A DNA stretch of 64,000 nucleotides from an uncultured Methanomassiliicoccus sp. (GCA_944319735.1 CALUEU010000006.1:62001-126000); one strand, 5' to 3'. Shown: positions 52,693-61,762, counted from the stretch's first letter. The notes: generated from the sequence alone by a model not told the origin. Numbers and translations are program-made.

Positions 52693-52974
52693 TTAGTTGC
52701 TAGCCACGGGGTTGTCTGGAAGAGATACTTCGACGAGATCGTCCTCGAATTTCACAGCTTTTACAGTTATGTGAATTGGAGGGTTTGTAATTCCACGAGC
52801 CCATATGGCCTCATTTAGACCTTTGTCGATCCATACATCATCTTCACTGACCTTCATGTGTCTTGCAACATGGGAACGCAGCTCGCTGATAGCTCTTCTA
52901 GCTCTCTGTGTACGAGGTACTGCTCTTGTCTTTCTGAGCGTTATGTTAATTATTCTTTCATCCATGTTATCCAT
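52693..52974 (-). CDS. rpl31e: 50S ribosomal protein L31e
   Basis: 93 residues from ATG at 52974; GGAGTGA lies just before it, overlapping the rpl39e stop, while a GTG at 52983 would coincide with that site. ITLRKTRAVPRTQRARRAISELR is the L31e start region (in part), followed by WIDKGLNEAIWARGI. Part of the ribosomal operon. Confidence 0.96.
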   Translation of the reverse strand: MDNMDERIINITLRKTRAVPRTQRARRAISELRSHVARHMKVSEDDVWIDKGLNEAIWARGITNPPIHITVKAVKFEDDLVEVSLPDNPVASN

Positions 52975-52979
52975 GCTGC

Positions 52980-53135
52980 TCACTCCTTCAGATCATTATG
53001 TCTCCAGTTTCTCCTCTTAGGATGACGGAGTACATTTCTGTTAGTCCTAATCATAACCCATGCAGGGACTCTGCGGTTAGTTTTGTCCGCCCTCATTAGG
53101 CGGCCTTTCATAGCGGCGGGCTTGTTCCTAGCCAT
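52980..53135 (-). CDS. rpl39e: 50S ribosomal protein L39e
   Basis: 51 residues, very basic: [19 protein letters not shown], then [20 protein letters not shown] and RRNW near the end, all diagnostic of L39e. Its ATG is 4 bp after the PDCD5 stop, and its stop supplies the Shine-Dalgarno of rpl31e. It is easily missed because of its length. Confidence 0.97.
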   Translation of the reverse strand: MARNKPAAMKGRLMRADKTNRRVPAWVMIRTNRNVLRHPKRRNWRHNDLKE

Positions 53136-53138
53136 ACT

Positions 53139-53480
53139 TTACACCCTTTCAATTTTAATTTCACGCCTCTGCGGCGAAATCTGTCTCAGAATTGCCTTCA
53201 GAGTAGCATCGTCTATTTGATTTTGAATGCGCCCCATCTGCATGAGGCGGAGCAGCTGCTCTTCAACGGCTGCAGCTACATCTGGATACGCCATTTTCAC
53301 TTTTGCCAATCTTTCTCTGGCTTCTGGAGTTAACAACTGGCGCATGATGGCTTGACGCTCTGCTTCCATCTGTTTCGCGCGTTCTTCCATCATGGCCTGC
53401 TGCTGCAACTGTGTCTCTTGGGACTGCTGCAATTGCGCCATTTTTCGTCGGCGAAGTTCTTCAAGCTCAGCGTCATGCAT
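53139..53480 (-). CDS. PDCD5-like DNA-binding protein
   Basis: 113 residues from ATG at 53480, with GGAGTGA six bases before. Helical, Gln- and Met-rich N-terminus, and the core LLTPEARERLAKVKMAYPDVA (in part) and EQLLRLMQMGRIQ typical of the archaeal PDCD5/COG2118 family. Known: conserved in this exact place between rps19e and rpl39e in many archaea; role near the ribosome or DNA is not settled. Confidence 0.93.
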   Translation of the reverse strand: MHDAELEELRRRKMAQLQQSQETQLQQQAMMEERAKQMEAERQAIMRQLLTPEARERLAKVKMAYPDVAAAVEEQLLRLMQMGRIQNQIDDATLKAILRQISPQRREIKIERV

Positions 53481-53502
53481 ATGTTTCACTCCTGAATAAG
53501 TA

Positions 53503-53931
53503 TTAGTTATTCATTTCGTCGTAGACTTCCTTGGCAACATTGTCAAGGAATGACTGCCCCTTTGGAGAAATTATTCTGCCGTTCTTCTTGTCTTTGGACA
53601 GGAATCCAGCGTTCTCCAGTTGGATCAAGCATCTTCTTGCGATTGCGCGTGATCCTTTGATAGCTCTGTTCGGTTTGGAACCGCGGTCAGCAAAGCCACC
53701 GTATTCAGCGGCAAGTCTGGACGTTCCAATGGGGCCTTTTGTATAAACTTTTCTCATAACGGAAGCTGCACGGATAAACCACCAGTCTTCCTGAACTGGG
53801 GCATTTTCAGTGTGCCTTCCAGTTTTTACGAATTCTGCCCATTCCGGGACTGCGATCGCATCGACCTGCTTTAATTTCTCAGCGGCCTTCATGATAAGCT
53901 TCTCCGGCGGGACATCATAGACAGTAACCAT
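53503..53931 (-). CDS. rps19e: 30S ribosomal protein S19e
   Basis: 142 residues. DWWFIRAASVMRKVYTKGPIGTSRLAAEYGG is present in parts, as is the GSRAIARRCLIQLE segment. GAGGTAG precedes the ATG. First gene of the rps19e–PDCD5–rpl39e–rpl31e–eif6 operon. Confidence 0.97.
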   Translation of the reverse strand: MVTVYDVPPEKLIMKAAEKLKQVDAIAVPEWAEFVKTGRHTENAPVQEDWWFIRAASVMRKVYTKGPIGTSRLAAEYGGFADRGSKPNRAIKGSRAIARRCLIQLENAGFLSKDKKNGRIISPKGQSFLDNVAKEVYDEMNN

Positions 53932-54005
53932 TTGAATCTACCTCTAATGGCATTTGTTCTCTATTATTGAATATAGATAATGCTACCCCCCACCAATATT
54001 ACACT

Positions 54006-54015
54006 TGTATTTAAG
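54006..54015 (-). promoter_or_regulatory. TATA box of ribosomal protein operon
   Basis: CTTAAATAC read on the minus strand; predicted start near 53985, leader about 55 nt. The element is nearly symmetrical and might also serve a plus-strand transcript. Confidence 0.5.
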
Positions 54016-54019
54016 TCTA

Positions 54020-54088
54020 GGGGTTCCGGAGGGCTGTTACTCTTTAAGCCTGGCAAGAGGGACCGTGCCTCATTGCACAAGTCCCTAA
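54020..54088. ncRNA. Candidate structured RNA or hairpin element, strand uncertain
   Basis: GC-rich island in an AT-rich spacer. A strong hairpin AGGGAC-c-GTGC / GCAC-aa-GTCCCT spans 54058-54086, preceded by a weaker stem GGCT/AGCC at about 54032-54050. No protein frame. The T-tract of a terminator is missing. It could be a small RNA transcribed on the plus strand from the symmetrical TATA element, or an upstream feature of the ribosomal operon. Not matched to a known class. Confidence 0.35.
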
Positions 54089-54170
54089 GATGATTTTGAT
54101 ATTAGAGCTATATTAATGCTGTGTCATACATCATCCAGAGCTCAAGTAGATTTGAAATACAATTAGACCG

Positions 54171-54722
54171 ATGCTTTTCCGTATGCGTTACCTCGTTGCC
54201 ATCACTGGAGCTTCTGGAATCTGCTATGGCCTGAGGCTTTTAGAAGCTTTGCACGGAGAGAAAGAGATTATCGTTTCCGAAATAGGAAAAGAAGTAATGA
54301 ATCATGAAACCGGCATAGATTATGAGACGCTCTCAGAATACGGCAGCCTTTACAACGATAATGATCTTTTTGCACCTTCAGCATCAGGCACCCATAAGAT
54401 AGATGCCATGATCATCTGTCCCTGTTCACAGTCTACACTGGCAAAAATTTCCAATGGAATAGCTGACTCTCTGATCACAAGGTCTGCTTCTGTAGCTCTC
54501 AAAGAAGGAAGAAAACTTATTCTTGTTACCAGAGAAACACCGTTGAGCGTGATTATGCTGGAGAATGAGCTTAAGCTTGCCAAATCTGGCGCTACGATTC
54601 TGCCGGCATCGCCTGGATTTTATAAACATCAGCATACTGTGGAAGAGCTTGTAGACTTCATGGTGGGAAAAATACTTGATCAGCTCGGGCAGAACCACGA
54701 GCTGTTTGAAAGATGGGAATGA
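54171..54722 (+). CDS. ubiX: Flavin prenyltransferase UbiX
   Basis: 183 residues; ATG at 54171 or 54183. ITGASGICYGLRLLEAL is the FMN-binding start, CPCSQSTLAKISNGIADSLITR (in part) and LVTRETPLSVIMLENE the core of UbiX. Known: joins dimethylallyl phosphate to FMN to make prenyl-FMN, the cofactor of UbiD decarboxylases. No ubiD is in view. Its presence fits a quinone-like pathway but prenyl-FMN enzymes also serve other roles. Confidence 0.93.
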   Translation: MLFRMRYLVAITGASGICYGLRLLEALHGEKEIIVSEIGKEVMNHETGIDYETLSEYGSLYNDNDLFAPSASGTHKIDAMIICPCSQSTLAKISNGIADSLITRSASVALKEGRKLILVTRETPLSVIMLENELKLAKSGATILPASPGFYKHQHTVEELVDFMVGKILDQLGQNHELFERWE

Positions 54723-54726
54723 GAGT

Positions 54727-57700
54727 TTACACGAGGTCTATGTAAATCGCAGGCCTCTTGGGTGCTGAAGCTCTTGCTTTATTCTGCGGATCTGGAGCAT
54801 CTGAGTCGTCTGCAGAATAAACTTTCACATCACATCCCAGTTCTGATGCAAGAAAACTTTCTGCTTCTTTGAGATAATCATATTCATTCAGCTCAAGAGT
54901 GGCTTTGGCAATTTCTACATCAGATTTCTTGTTGAATTCCTCAGCCAGCTTCCTTGCGAAATCAGCAGACTCCTTTCCGCGTTTTTTGAGCTCATTGTTA
55001 GCCATGACTGCTTTTGTAAGAGCAGGAATCGCCAGCATTCTGGAAGCGGCTTTTTTACCTGCATCGAACGCAGTTTCCAGAATTGAGTCGTTTTCATTTC
55101 CTGAACGCATCATTTCTCTGGATACTGCAGCCGGCCTGAGAAGAGCCGGCAGTCTCATATTGCCGAGCATATCTTTTGCCATGGCCTGAATCTTCATTTT
55201 CCACATCGGAGTTGTGTAGATGTAAATCGTTCCCGGCTTCTTAGGAGTGGCAGAAGGATTTTCCTCTGCAATCTTAGCATTCTGATTGTCGATAACCTTC
55301 ATAATTTCCTTGATGTCGTCAATGACGGATTCAAGATATTCCTCGGCAATCTCAGCTCCGAAGTCAGAGTCATTTTCATCATATTCTGGATAATCGGCAA
55401 TTGAGACGAAGTCCTCATGACCCAGGGATTCCCAGACTTCTTCTGCAATATGCGGCGTGATAGGCGCCATCATTTTCACCCAGATTTCCAGAGCTTTCTG
55501 GGCAGTCTTCTTGTTTCTGCCACCCCTGCGCATATACCAGCGCATGTCGTTAAGTGCTTCAAAGTAAACTTCGTTAGCCATTCCGCGGATGTCGTACTCA
55601 TACATGCAGTCACGGATAGTGTCGATGCGAGTGTTCATTCTTGAAATGAGCCAGGAATCGACATCTTTCAGATCCGTACCTTTCAGTTCCTTAAGAGAGT
55701 CAATTGTTCTCAGAATACGCTCCATTCTTGCTTCGTATGTTACAATTGCATCCTCATCCCAGGCTACATCAGCAAAAGGCACCGCTATATGAGCATAATA
55801 TAAACGAAGTGAGTCTACTCCGAATTTTCCTGCAGCATCGGGAATAGGTTCAGCTCCTCCTTTAGACTTTGAAATTTTTCCCAGCTTGCCAGTAACGTAC
55901 CAGTTTACAAAGATTCCTCTTGGCCACATATCCTTCGGCAGAATGGCAGCATGATTCATCAGAAACGCCGGGAAATGCACGGTCATATGTTCTTTGCCGC
56001 CGAGGTTGAGATCTAACGGATACCAATAAAGTACATCTTCACGAATGTTGTGAAGTGTGTCTAAATCGACTTTTGTATTCTCAGATACTGTTTTTATATC
56101 TCCTTTGCCCAGCAGGACATAGTCGAAGAACTCTTCAGTCATCTCGTCTTCGCGGATTACTCCCTCAGAGTAGTATTTAGAAATAATATAGTAAACAGGA
56201 TAAAGCGTAGAGTCTGAAATAGCCTCGATAATCCATTTGTCATCATACGGGAACCTTGTTCCCAGCCAGTTTCCCTGTCTGACGCATGCTCTTTCTCTAA
56301 ACCAGTCTAAAACTCCCTGTACATTGTTGTAATAATCTGCAGGGAGAATGTGCATGCCTTTGCAATGCTCTTTTGTCTGTTCAGTCACTTCAGGATTAGC
56401 ATAGTCAATGAACCACTGGTCAGGAACTTTTTTGATGAAGACCGGCTGTCCGCAGCGGCAGATTACTTCCTCTGAGAGGTCATAAAATAAGTCTGCCTCT
56501 CCGCTTTCAAGCATCATCTGCTTCATCTTTTCTTTAGCTTCCTCGACTTTCATACCTGCAAACGGCCCGCAGTTCAGATTCATTACTCCTGTGTGGAAGC
56601 CGTCTTTGTAAATCATCTTCTTAGCTTCATCCAGTCTGGGGTCTCCGGCTTCAGTGATGCCCATCTTTTCAATGAGCTCAGCCGCTGGCAGGGGGCCGTA
56701 TCCCTTGGTATCGATAATCGGTATGGCTTTGATGGACTTTACCATTGCAGGATCGAGTCCATATTCCTGAATCATTTCGTCGTTATTTTTGAGGATGTGT
56801 ATCGACATCCAGTCATCTGGAGCATCTGAAGGTACTGAAGTCACTAATCCGGTTCCTACTTCAGGTTTGCAGAACTTAGCAGGCAGCACCGGAATGTCAC
56901 GGTGAATCACAGGCGCCGTGGCCATCTTCCCGATGAGTTCTCTTCCTGGAATGGTTCCCATAAGTTCCATTCCGTCTTTCTGAAGTTTCATCTTTTCAAA
57001 GGACTGCGGACTTATGACCCAGATTTCATCGTTTATTTTTACTTTAACATATTCAACGTCGGGATTAACCCAGAAGTTAGTCTGCCCGTATACTGTTTCA
57101 GGTCTTACAGTTGCAGCCACTAAAGAATAATCTTCACATTTGAATTTAAGAAGGGTGTATTCAGTTGTTTCTGCATTTCCTCCCTTTGACAGATCCGTTT
57201 CGGAGGCATCTACTGCAACTGGGCCGCATTCGATGCATGCCGGTGCAAAGTATGGTTTCTGGAACAGCAGTCCCTTATCGTGCAGTTTGCGGAACTGCCA
57301 TTGAATGAATTTGCTGTAACCAGGATGCACTGTGGATGTGAACCTGCGCCAGTCTGACAGGAATCCAAAGCGCTTCCAGTATTGCTGAATGTAAACGTCA
57401 TTGAAGAATGAGACCACACTGAGGGGTTCTTTCAGCTTTTCGAGATCCTCGTCTGTACAGCCATTGTTTTTCAGATACTCGATTGTTTTCTGATCTCCCC
57501 TCTCCACGCGCCTGGCGAGCGAAATGGCTCCATTCCCGGTTGCATGGGTTCCGACAGGAAACATCACATTGTGGCCGGTCATCCTCATAAAGCGGCCGAT
57601 TGCGTCCACGTAAGTGTATCCCCTCATATGGCCAACATGCAGATATCCAGTCAAGCCAGGGTATGCAAAGATAATCATGAACTTTGGTCTTGAATCGCGC

Positions 57701-57774
57701 TCCGCCTCATTGATTTTGGCGTCATACCATCGTTTTTGCCACTTGGCTTCTATCTCAGTCGTCCACTCGGACAT
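54727..57774 (-). CDS. leuS: Leucyl-tRNA synthetase (archaeal type)
   Basis: 1015 residues from ATG at 57774 (MSEWTTEIEAKWQKRW); the frame is open to 57846 but AGGTGT lies before 57774. HIGH-type motif is HVGHMRGYTYVDAIGR and the KMSKS loop is GKISKSKGG. Archaeal LeuRS editing and C-terminal domains follow. A TATA ATTTAAAT at about 57845-57852 predicts a start near 57823. Stop is 4 bp from ubiX stop. Confidence 0.97.
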   Translation of the reverse strand: MSEWTTEIEAKWQKRWYDAKINEAERDSRPKFMIIFAYPGLTGYLHVGHMRGYTYVDAIGRFMRMTGHNVMFPVGTHATGNGAISLARRVERGDQKTIEYLKNNGCTDEDLEKLKEPLSVVSFFNDVYIQQYWKRFGFLSDWRRFTSTVHPGYSKFIQWQFRKLHDKGLLFQKPYFAPACIECGPVAVDASETDLSKGGNAETTEYTLLKFKCEDYSLVAATVRPETVYGQTNFWVNPDVEYVKVKINDEIWVISPQSFEKMKLQKDGMELMGTIPGRELIGKMATAPVIHRDIPVLPAKFCKPEVGTGLVTSVPSDAPDDWMSIHILKNNDEMIQEYGLDPAMVKSIKAIPIIDTKGYGPLPAAELIEKMGITEAGDPRLDEAKKMIYKDGFHTGVMNLNCGPFAGMKVEEAKEKMKQMMLESGEADLFYDLSEEVICRCGQPVFIKKVPDQWFIDYANPEVTEQTKEHCKGMHILPADYYNNVQGVLDWFRERACVRQGNWLGTRFPYDDKWIIEAISDSTLYPVYYIISKYYSEGVIREDEMTEEFFDYVLLGKGDIKTVSENTKVDLDTLHNIREDVLYWYPLDLNLGGKEHMTVHFPAFLMNHAAILPKDMWPRGIFVNWYVTGKLGKISKSKGGAEPIPDAAGKFGVDSLRLYYAHIAVPFADVAWDEDAIVTYEARMERILRTIDSLKELKGTDLKDVDSWLISRMNTRIDTIRDCMYEYDIRGMANEVYFEALNDMRWYMRRGGRNKKTAQKALEIWVKMMAPITPHIAEEVWESLGHEDFVSIADYPEYDENDSDFGAEIAEEYLESVIDDIKEIMKVIDNQNAKIAEENPSATPKKPGTIYIYTTPMWKMKIQAMAKDMLGNMRLPALLRPAAVSREMMRSGNENDSILETAFDAGKKAASRMLAIPALTKAVMANNELKKRGKESADFARKLAEEFNKKSDVEIAKATLELNEYDYLKEAESFLASELGCDVKVYSADDSDAPDPQNKARASAPKRPAIYIDLV

Positions 57775-57894
57775 AGCTACACCTGTCTTTACGCAGGAAT
57801 ACACAACCACTATTAATATCATGGTTGTTGGGCTGCTGTGGCACATTTAAATGCGGAAGGATAAATCTCTTATCTGATTACAACTTACATGTCC

Positions 57895-57969
57895 TGCCGG
57901 TGATCTAACCCCCTTGTGAGGATTAGCCTCTAGATTGCCGGCACTTGCAGCTTTTTTGTAATTGCAAGT
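57895..57969 (+). ncRNA. Candidate structured RNA or leader of the SEL1 gene
   Basis: Two adjacent stem-loops. The first (57895-57943) is a 13-bp stem TGCCGGTGATCTA against TAGATTGCCGGCA with two G-U pairs; inside is GAGG-ATTAG-CCTC. The second (57944-57968) pairs CTTGCA with TGCAAG around a T-rich loop. A symmetrical ATTTAAAT at 57845-57852 could start a plus-strand RNA near 57876, making this the leader of the SEL1 gene at 57992. It lies upstream of, and outside, the leuS transcript. No known class recognised. Confidence 0.45.
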
Positions 57970-57991
57970 TGCACCACTAAAATAATGGCTG

Positions 57992-59161
57992 ATGATTATG
58001 AGAACTATTGAGTCGCTCAGAGCTGCAGCAGAATCCAATGATTTTAACGCAATGTATTACCTCGGCACCGCCTACGCTTTGGGAAAAGAAGTCGAAAAAA
58101 ATGAAGAAGAAGCTTTGAGATGGTATCTCAAGGCAGCGCCGCACAATGCTGAAGCTGCGTTCAATGCTGCGATGATGTATAAAGACGGTCTGGGCACTGA
58201 TACCGACATTGAAAAATCACTGGAATTGTTCTGCAGCGCTTCTGCAAAGGGAATTGCCGCAGCATCTTTCCAGGCTGGAACCATCTATCTGAAAAGAGGA
58301 ATGCCTGAAAAAGCAGTTGATTATTTTAAAAAGGCTGCCCAATCTGGACTGGCTGAAGCACAGCATAACTACGGCATGGCTTGCCTGAGGGGAGATGGAG
58401 TTGAAAAGAACTGCAGCGAAGCAGTGGAATGGCTGAGTAAGTCTGCTGCTCAGGGAAATCCGGTGTCTGCTCTGCGCCTTGGCAGGATGTATCTTACTGG
58501 CAGCGGCGTCTCAAGAGATTATAAAGAAGCAGTAAAATGGTACAGTATGGCTGGCAGCCCTCTTGCTCAAGTTATAGAGGAAAGTGAAAACGGCAATATT
58601 GAGCAAAAATTTGCTCTTTCATTGATCATAGATGAAAGCGCTGAAAACAATGACGATCTGGCAGAAGCTTTTAGGATGTGCCTGGAAGCGGCTGAAAGCG
58701 GTTTCTCTCCCGCCGCTGCTTCGATGGGAAGAATGTATGAATGGGGAAGAGGAACTATCAAAGATTATACAGAAGCAGTTAAGTGGTATACGATAGCAGC
58801 TGAAAATGGCAATGCTGATGCGATGCATGATCTAGCTTCCATGTATGCTCTGGGAAACGGCGTGCCGCAGGATTATGAAACTGCTGTGAAATGGAGTGAG
58901 AAAGCAGCGCTCCGTGGGAATGCTTCTGCAGCATACACTCTTGGAGTGGCATACAGAGACGGCTGGGGGGTAAAGCCTGATGAAGAGAAGTCATTCATAT
59001 GGTTTCTAAAGGGAGCTGAACTCAACAGCATGGAATCACAGTATGAAGTTGCAGTTATGTTCTCTAAAAGAGGGAATGAAGCTGAAGCTGTAAAATGGAT
59101 GTCACAGGCTGCAAAACAAGGGCATCTGGGTGCCATGATGGCAATGCGGGAGAAGGGATGA
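57992..59161 (+). CDS. SEL1-repeat protein 1
   Basis: 389 residues, built almost entirely of about ten 36-residue SEL1/TPR-like repeats (A-x-x-x-L-G-x-x-Y-x-x-G-x-G-V ... A-x-x-W-Y-x-x-A-A). No signal peptide or membrane helix. Known: SEL1 solenoids bind proteins and are common in bacteria and eukaryotes, less so in archaea. The stop overlaps the next SEL1 gene (ATGA). Likely a protein-interaction scaffold. Confidence 0.88.
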   Translation: MIMRTIESLRAAAESNDFNAMYYLGTAYALGKEVEKNEEEALRWYLKAAPHNAEAAFNAAMMYKDGLGTDTDIEKSLELFCSASAKGIAAASFQAGTIYLKRGMPEKAVDYFKKAAQSGLAEAQHNYGMACLRGDGVEKNCSEAVEWLSKSAAQGNPVSALRLGRMYLTGSGVSRDYKEAVKWYSMAGSPLAQVIEESENGNIEQKFALSLIIDESAENNDDLAEAFRMCLEAAESGFSPAAASMGRMYEWGRGTIKDYTEAVKWYTIAAENGNADAMHDLASMYALGNGVPQDYETAVKWSEKAALRGNASAAYTLGVAYRDGWGVKPDEEKSFIWFLKGAELNSMESQYEVAVMFSKRGNEAEAVKWMSQAAKQGHLGAMMAMREKG

Positions 59162-59859
59162 ATATGCAGTATTCGAAAACAAATATCAACGAACTGGAAA
59201 AGATATCTGATGAAGATCCGTCAGCAGCTTACGAGCTCGGCCTGAGATATTATGCTGGCATATATGTAAAGCAAGATTTTAGAAAAGCCTTCGCACTGTT
59301 CCGCTCTGCCGCCAACGCAGGCAATGTAGGAGCGATGTATCTAAGAGGAAAATGTCACGGAGAGGGTCATGGAATCTGGAAAGATCCTGAAAGAGCTGTG
59401 AAGTGGTACATGAGAGCAGCAATTCACGGCCACCGCCAGGCAATGTATGATTTGGCTGAGTCATATCTGCATGGAGAAGGGGTGGGAAAGAACTCTGAAG
59501 AGGCAATGAAATGGTACAGGAATGCAGCTGAATCAGGATATGGTCCAGCATGCTACAAAATGGGAGAGCTCTGCTTCCATGAGGGCAAAGAAGAAGCACT
59601 GAAGTGGTTCTCTAAAGGAGGAGACCTTGGAGATGACTTATCTGCATACAATGCAGGTATGATCTATTATTCCGAGGGAGATTATGAAAATGCTGTTAAA
59701 TTTCTGAAAATTTCTGCTAGCCAGGATAACAGTGATGCATATTTCAGACTTTCAGAGATGTATCTCAACGGCATTGGTGTTGAAAAAGATGAGGAAAAAG
59801 CTAAAGAGCTCTTTGAAAGAGCCAATAGAAATGTTTACGAATTACTTGAGAGACTTTAG
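59158..59859 (+). CDS. SEL1-repeat protein 2
   Basis: 233 residues from ATG at 59158 in the ATGA overlap, with GAGAAGGG before it. About six SEL1 repeats, e.g. GMYLRGK-like and GEGVGKNSEEAMKWYRNAAESG (in part). Translationally coupled to SEL1 protein 1. Its 3' end overlaps the convergent third SEL1 gene by 18 bp. Confidence 0.88.
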   Translation: MNMQYSKTNINELEKISDEDPSAAYELGLRYYAGIYVKQDFRKAFALFRSAANAGNVGAMYLRGKCHGEGHGIWKDPERAVKWYMRAAIHGHRQAMYDLAESYLHGEGVGKNSEEAMKWYRNAAESGYGPACYKMGELCFHEGKEEALKWFSKGGDLGDDLSAYNAGMIYYSEGDYENAVKFLKISASQDNSDAYFRLSEMYLNGIGVEKDEEKAKELFERANRNVYELLERL

Positions 59860-60252
59860 ATTTTCAAGTTCATAAGCTGCATCTTCATTACCCCGCTCTG
59901 CAGCTTCTGAAAGCCATTTTTCGGCAAGCTCTAGATCCTTGTCTACACCTTCACCTTCTAGATATGCCAATCCCAGAAGTAGCTGAGCAGAGTCATAGCC
60001 TGCCTTAGCTGCGATTGTGAAATACTCAATGGCTTTTGAAAGATTTACTTCTACACCCAGGCCATTCAGATACATGCCACCAAGGTAAAACATCGCCTCT
60101 TCATTTCCAGATTCAGCTGCAGGCAGAATATACATTAAAGCCATCTCGAAATCCTGAGGAATTTCATCACCTGACAGGTACATTATGCCGAGAGTTGTCC
60201 CGGCATTCATGTCACCTTCTTCAGCCGCTTTTACCAACTGTTCAAAATCCAT
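59842..60252 (-). CDS. SEL1-repeat protein 3, short
   Basis: 136 residues with three SEL1 repeats (LGIMYLSGDEIPQDFEMAL, LGGMYLNGLGVEVNLSKAI, LGLAYLEGEGVDKDLELAE). It is 4 bp downstream of a zinc-ribbon gene on the same strand and convergent with the other two SEL1 genes, so the repeat cluster is two-stranded. Confidence 0.88.
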   Translation of the reverse strand: MDFEQLVKAAEEGDMNAGTTLGIMYLSGDEIPQDFEMALMYILPAAESGNEEAMFYLGGMYLNGLGVEVNLSKAIEYFTIAAKAGYDSAQLLLGLAYLEGEGVDKDLELAEKWLSEAAERGNEDAAYELENLKSLK

Positions 60253-60256
60253 GATC

Positions 60257-60649
60257 TCAATCCCAGAGGAATTCTCCAGTCATTACCAGTCTGCCCCTGT
60301 GACATTTGGGACATGGAATGTGGTCTGTGTCCTCAATACTCATATTTACAAGCGACATTTTTCCGCCGCATTCCTTGCAGCTATGATGAATTATGAATTC
60401 ATCATTGTTTTTGGCAATTATCACATATGGTTCCTCAGAAATTAAGTCACACTTCTCACAGCGGAAGAGTTCATAAAGCACAGTGATAGGATCTCCACCG
60501 TGTTCATCGTAGAATTTTTTGACTTCCTCTCCGAATTCGCCTTTGCGGATCTTCTCTTCAATCTCTTGATCCGTATCACGCTGTCCTATCCACTCAGAAA
60601 TATTTACTGTATGCCCACACTTGTTACAGCTAAGATCATAGCCAGCCAT
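60257..60649 (-). CDS. Zinc-ribbon protein of unknown function
   Basis: 130 residues with four CxxC pairs: CNKCGH at 8-13, CEKCD near 74, CKECG near 97 and CPKCH near 119, enough for two zinc sites. The middle (EWIGQRDTDQEIEEKIRKGEF in part) is acidic and helical. No family recognised. It leads a two-gene unit with SEL1 protein 3. Confidence 0.7.
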   Translation of the reverse strand: MAGYDLSCNKCGHTVNISEWIGQRDTDQEIEEKIRKGEFGEEVKKFYDEHGGDPITVLYELFRCEKCDLISEEPYVIIAKNNDEFIIHHSCKECGGKMSLVNMSIEDTDHIPCPKCHRGRLVMTGEFLWD

Positions 60650-60791
60650 AATGTCCCATCCATAGACCTTCAGGTATATTGTCGAAGGTGCAATAACTCA
60701 GGATGTACAAGTACCTATTGATTAATCGTTTTATTATGGTAATATTTTTACCAATTTCGTAGATTTTACAGTTTTTCGTAATTATAATTAT

Positions 60792-61550
60792 TTATGGTTT
60801 TTCAACTGCAATATCATTGTCAATACGCAATTTTTTGAAAATCTGAACATTATTTGATTCGATCATATTACAGACATCTTCCACTATAGAATCGATTGCA
60901 AAGGCCGGATATTGGAAAACTGCACAGAATATTTCTAAACCTATCTTGAAGCTGTCTCTATAGTCTGGTTTATTATCAGTATTGCAGAACTCTCCTACAA
61001 GATTTCCAATGCTGCCCATCACTGCAAGAGTGTTTACATAAAATTCGCGCTGATGCTCTTTTGGATCGAATAAAGCAGTATGACTTGAAACCCATTCAAT
61101 ATAGACATTTATGAAACTGTCCAGAACGGTCCACGACTGATGTGCCTGATAAAGCAGCTCAGCAGCACGCTTTGAGAGGCTGGCGGCATAAAGTTCTAAA
61201 GCCACCGGGAAGGCGGCAACAGTAATCAGATCAGGAATTGAATCGCCCTTATGAAATAGTTTTTCTGATTCTTCCAGTGATTCTGTGAGAGCTTGGATAA
61301 TGATTGTTTTGAAAATGTCTTCCTTATTGGTGAATGAATGATAAAGACTGCCGTTGAGAATACCTGTCTTTTGAATTATCTGTCTGGTAGTAGTTTTATT
61401 ATAGCCTTGAACATAAAAAAGTTCCATAGCTGCCTCTAGGATTTTATTGCGAGATGCGTCACGTTTTTGACCCACAGTCTCCAATGAGGCTTTTGGAGAT
61501 CGCCCCTTTGCTTTCATTCCAACCTCTCCCATATTACTCTTCATGATCAA
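60792..61550 (-). CDS. TetR-family transcriptional repressor
   Basis: 252 residues; several in-frame ATGs exist in the first 12 codons. The DNA-binding domain is KILEAAMELFYVQGYNKTTTRQIIQKTG (in part) and GSLYHSFTNKEDIF. The C-terminal ligand domain is of the usual length. It diverges from the MMPL exporter, with two palindromic operators between, the standard layout of a drug- or lipid-responsive efflux switch. Confidence 0.92.
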   Translation of the reverse strand: MIMKSNMGEVGMKAKGRSPKASLETVGQKRDASRNKILEAAMELFYVQGYNKTTTRQIIQKTGILNGSLYHSFTNKEDIFKTIIIQALTESLEESEKLFHKGDSIPDLITVAAFPVALELYAASLSKRAAELLYQAHQSWTVLDSFINVYIEWVSSHTALFDPKEHQREFYVNTLAVMGSIGNLVGEFCNTDNKPDYRDSFKIGLEIFCAVFQYPAFAIDSIVEDVCNMIESNNVQIFKKLRIDNDIAVEKP

Positions 61551-61699
61551 ATTACTGTTGTTTGATTGTGCTCAAATAACATAATTCTTGCTACCTATAA
61601 TGTTTTTTTAGGTTTAATAAGTTACTATAACTGGCTACATTTAGTCAATTTTTTTTATATTCTGTATAAAGGCATGGTTGGTAGAAATACTGCATATTT

Positions 61700-61713
61700 T
61701 TGAGCATGTTCAA
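61700..61713. promoter_or_regulatory. TetR operator, copy 1 (imperfect palindrome)
   Basis: TTGAGCATGTTCAA, a 14-bp palindrome with one mismatch. It lies just downstream of TATA-like elements for the exporter. A further half-site (GTGCTCAAA) is near the TetR start at about 61567-61575. Confidence 0.75.
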
Positions 61714-61736
61714 AAAGTTCAAATACTCAATGTTGC

Positions 61737-61750
61737 TTGAGCATGCTCAA
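61737..61750. promoter_or_regulatory. TetR operator, copy 2 (perfect palindrome)
   Basis: TTGAGCATGCTCAA, a perfect 14-bp palindrome, 37 bp centre to centre from copy 1 and 12 bp before the exporter start codon. Binding here would block transcription of the exporter. Confidence 0.8.
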
Positions 61751-61762
61751 GGTGAGAACTTA

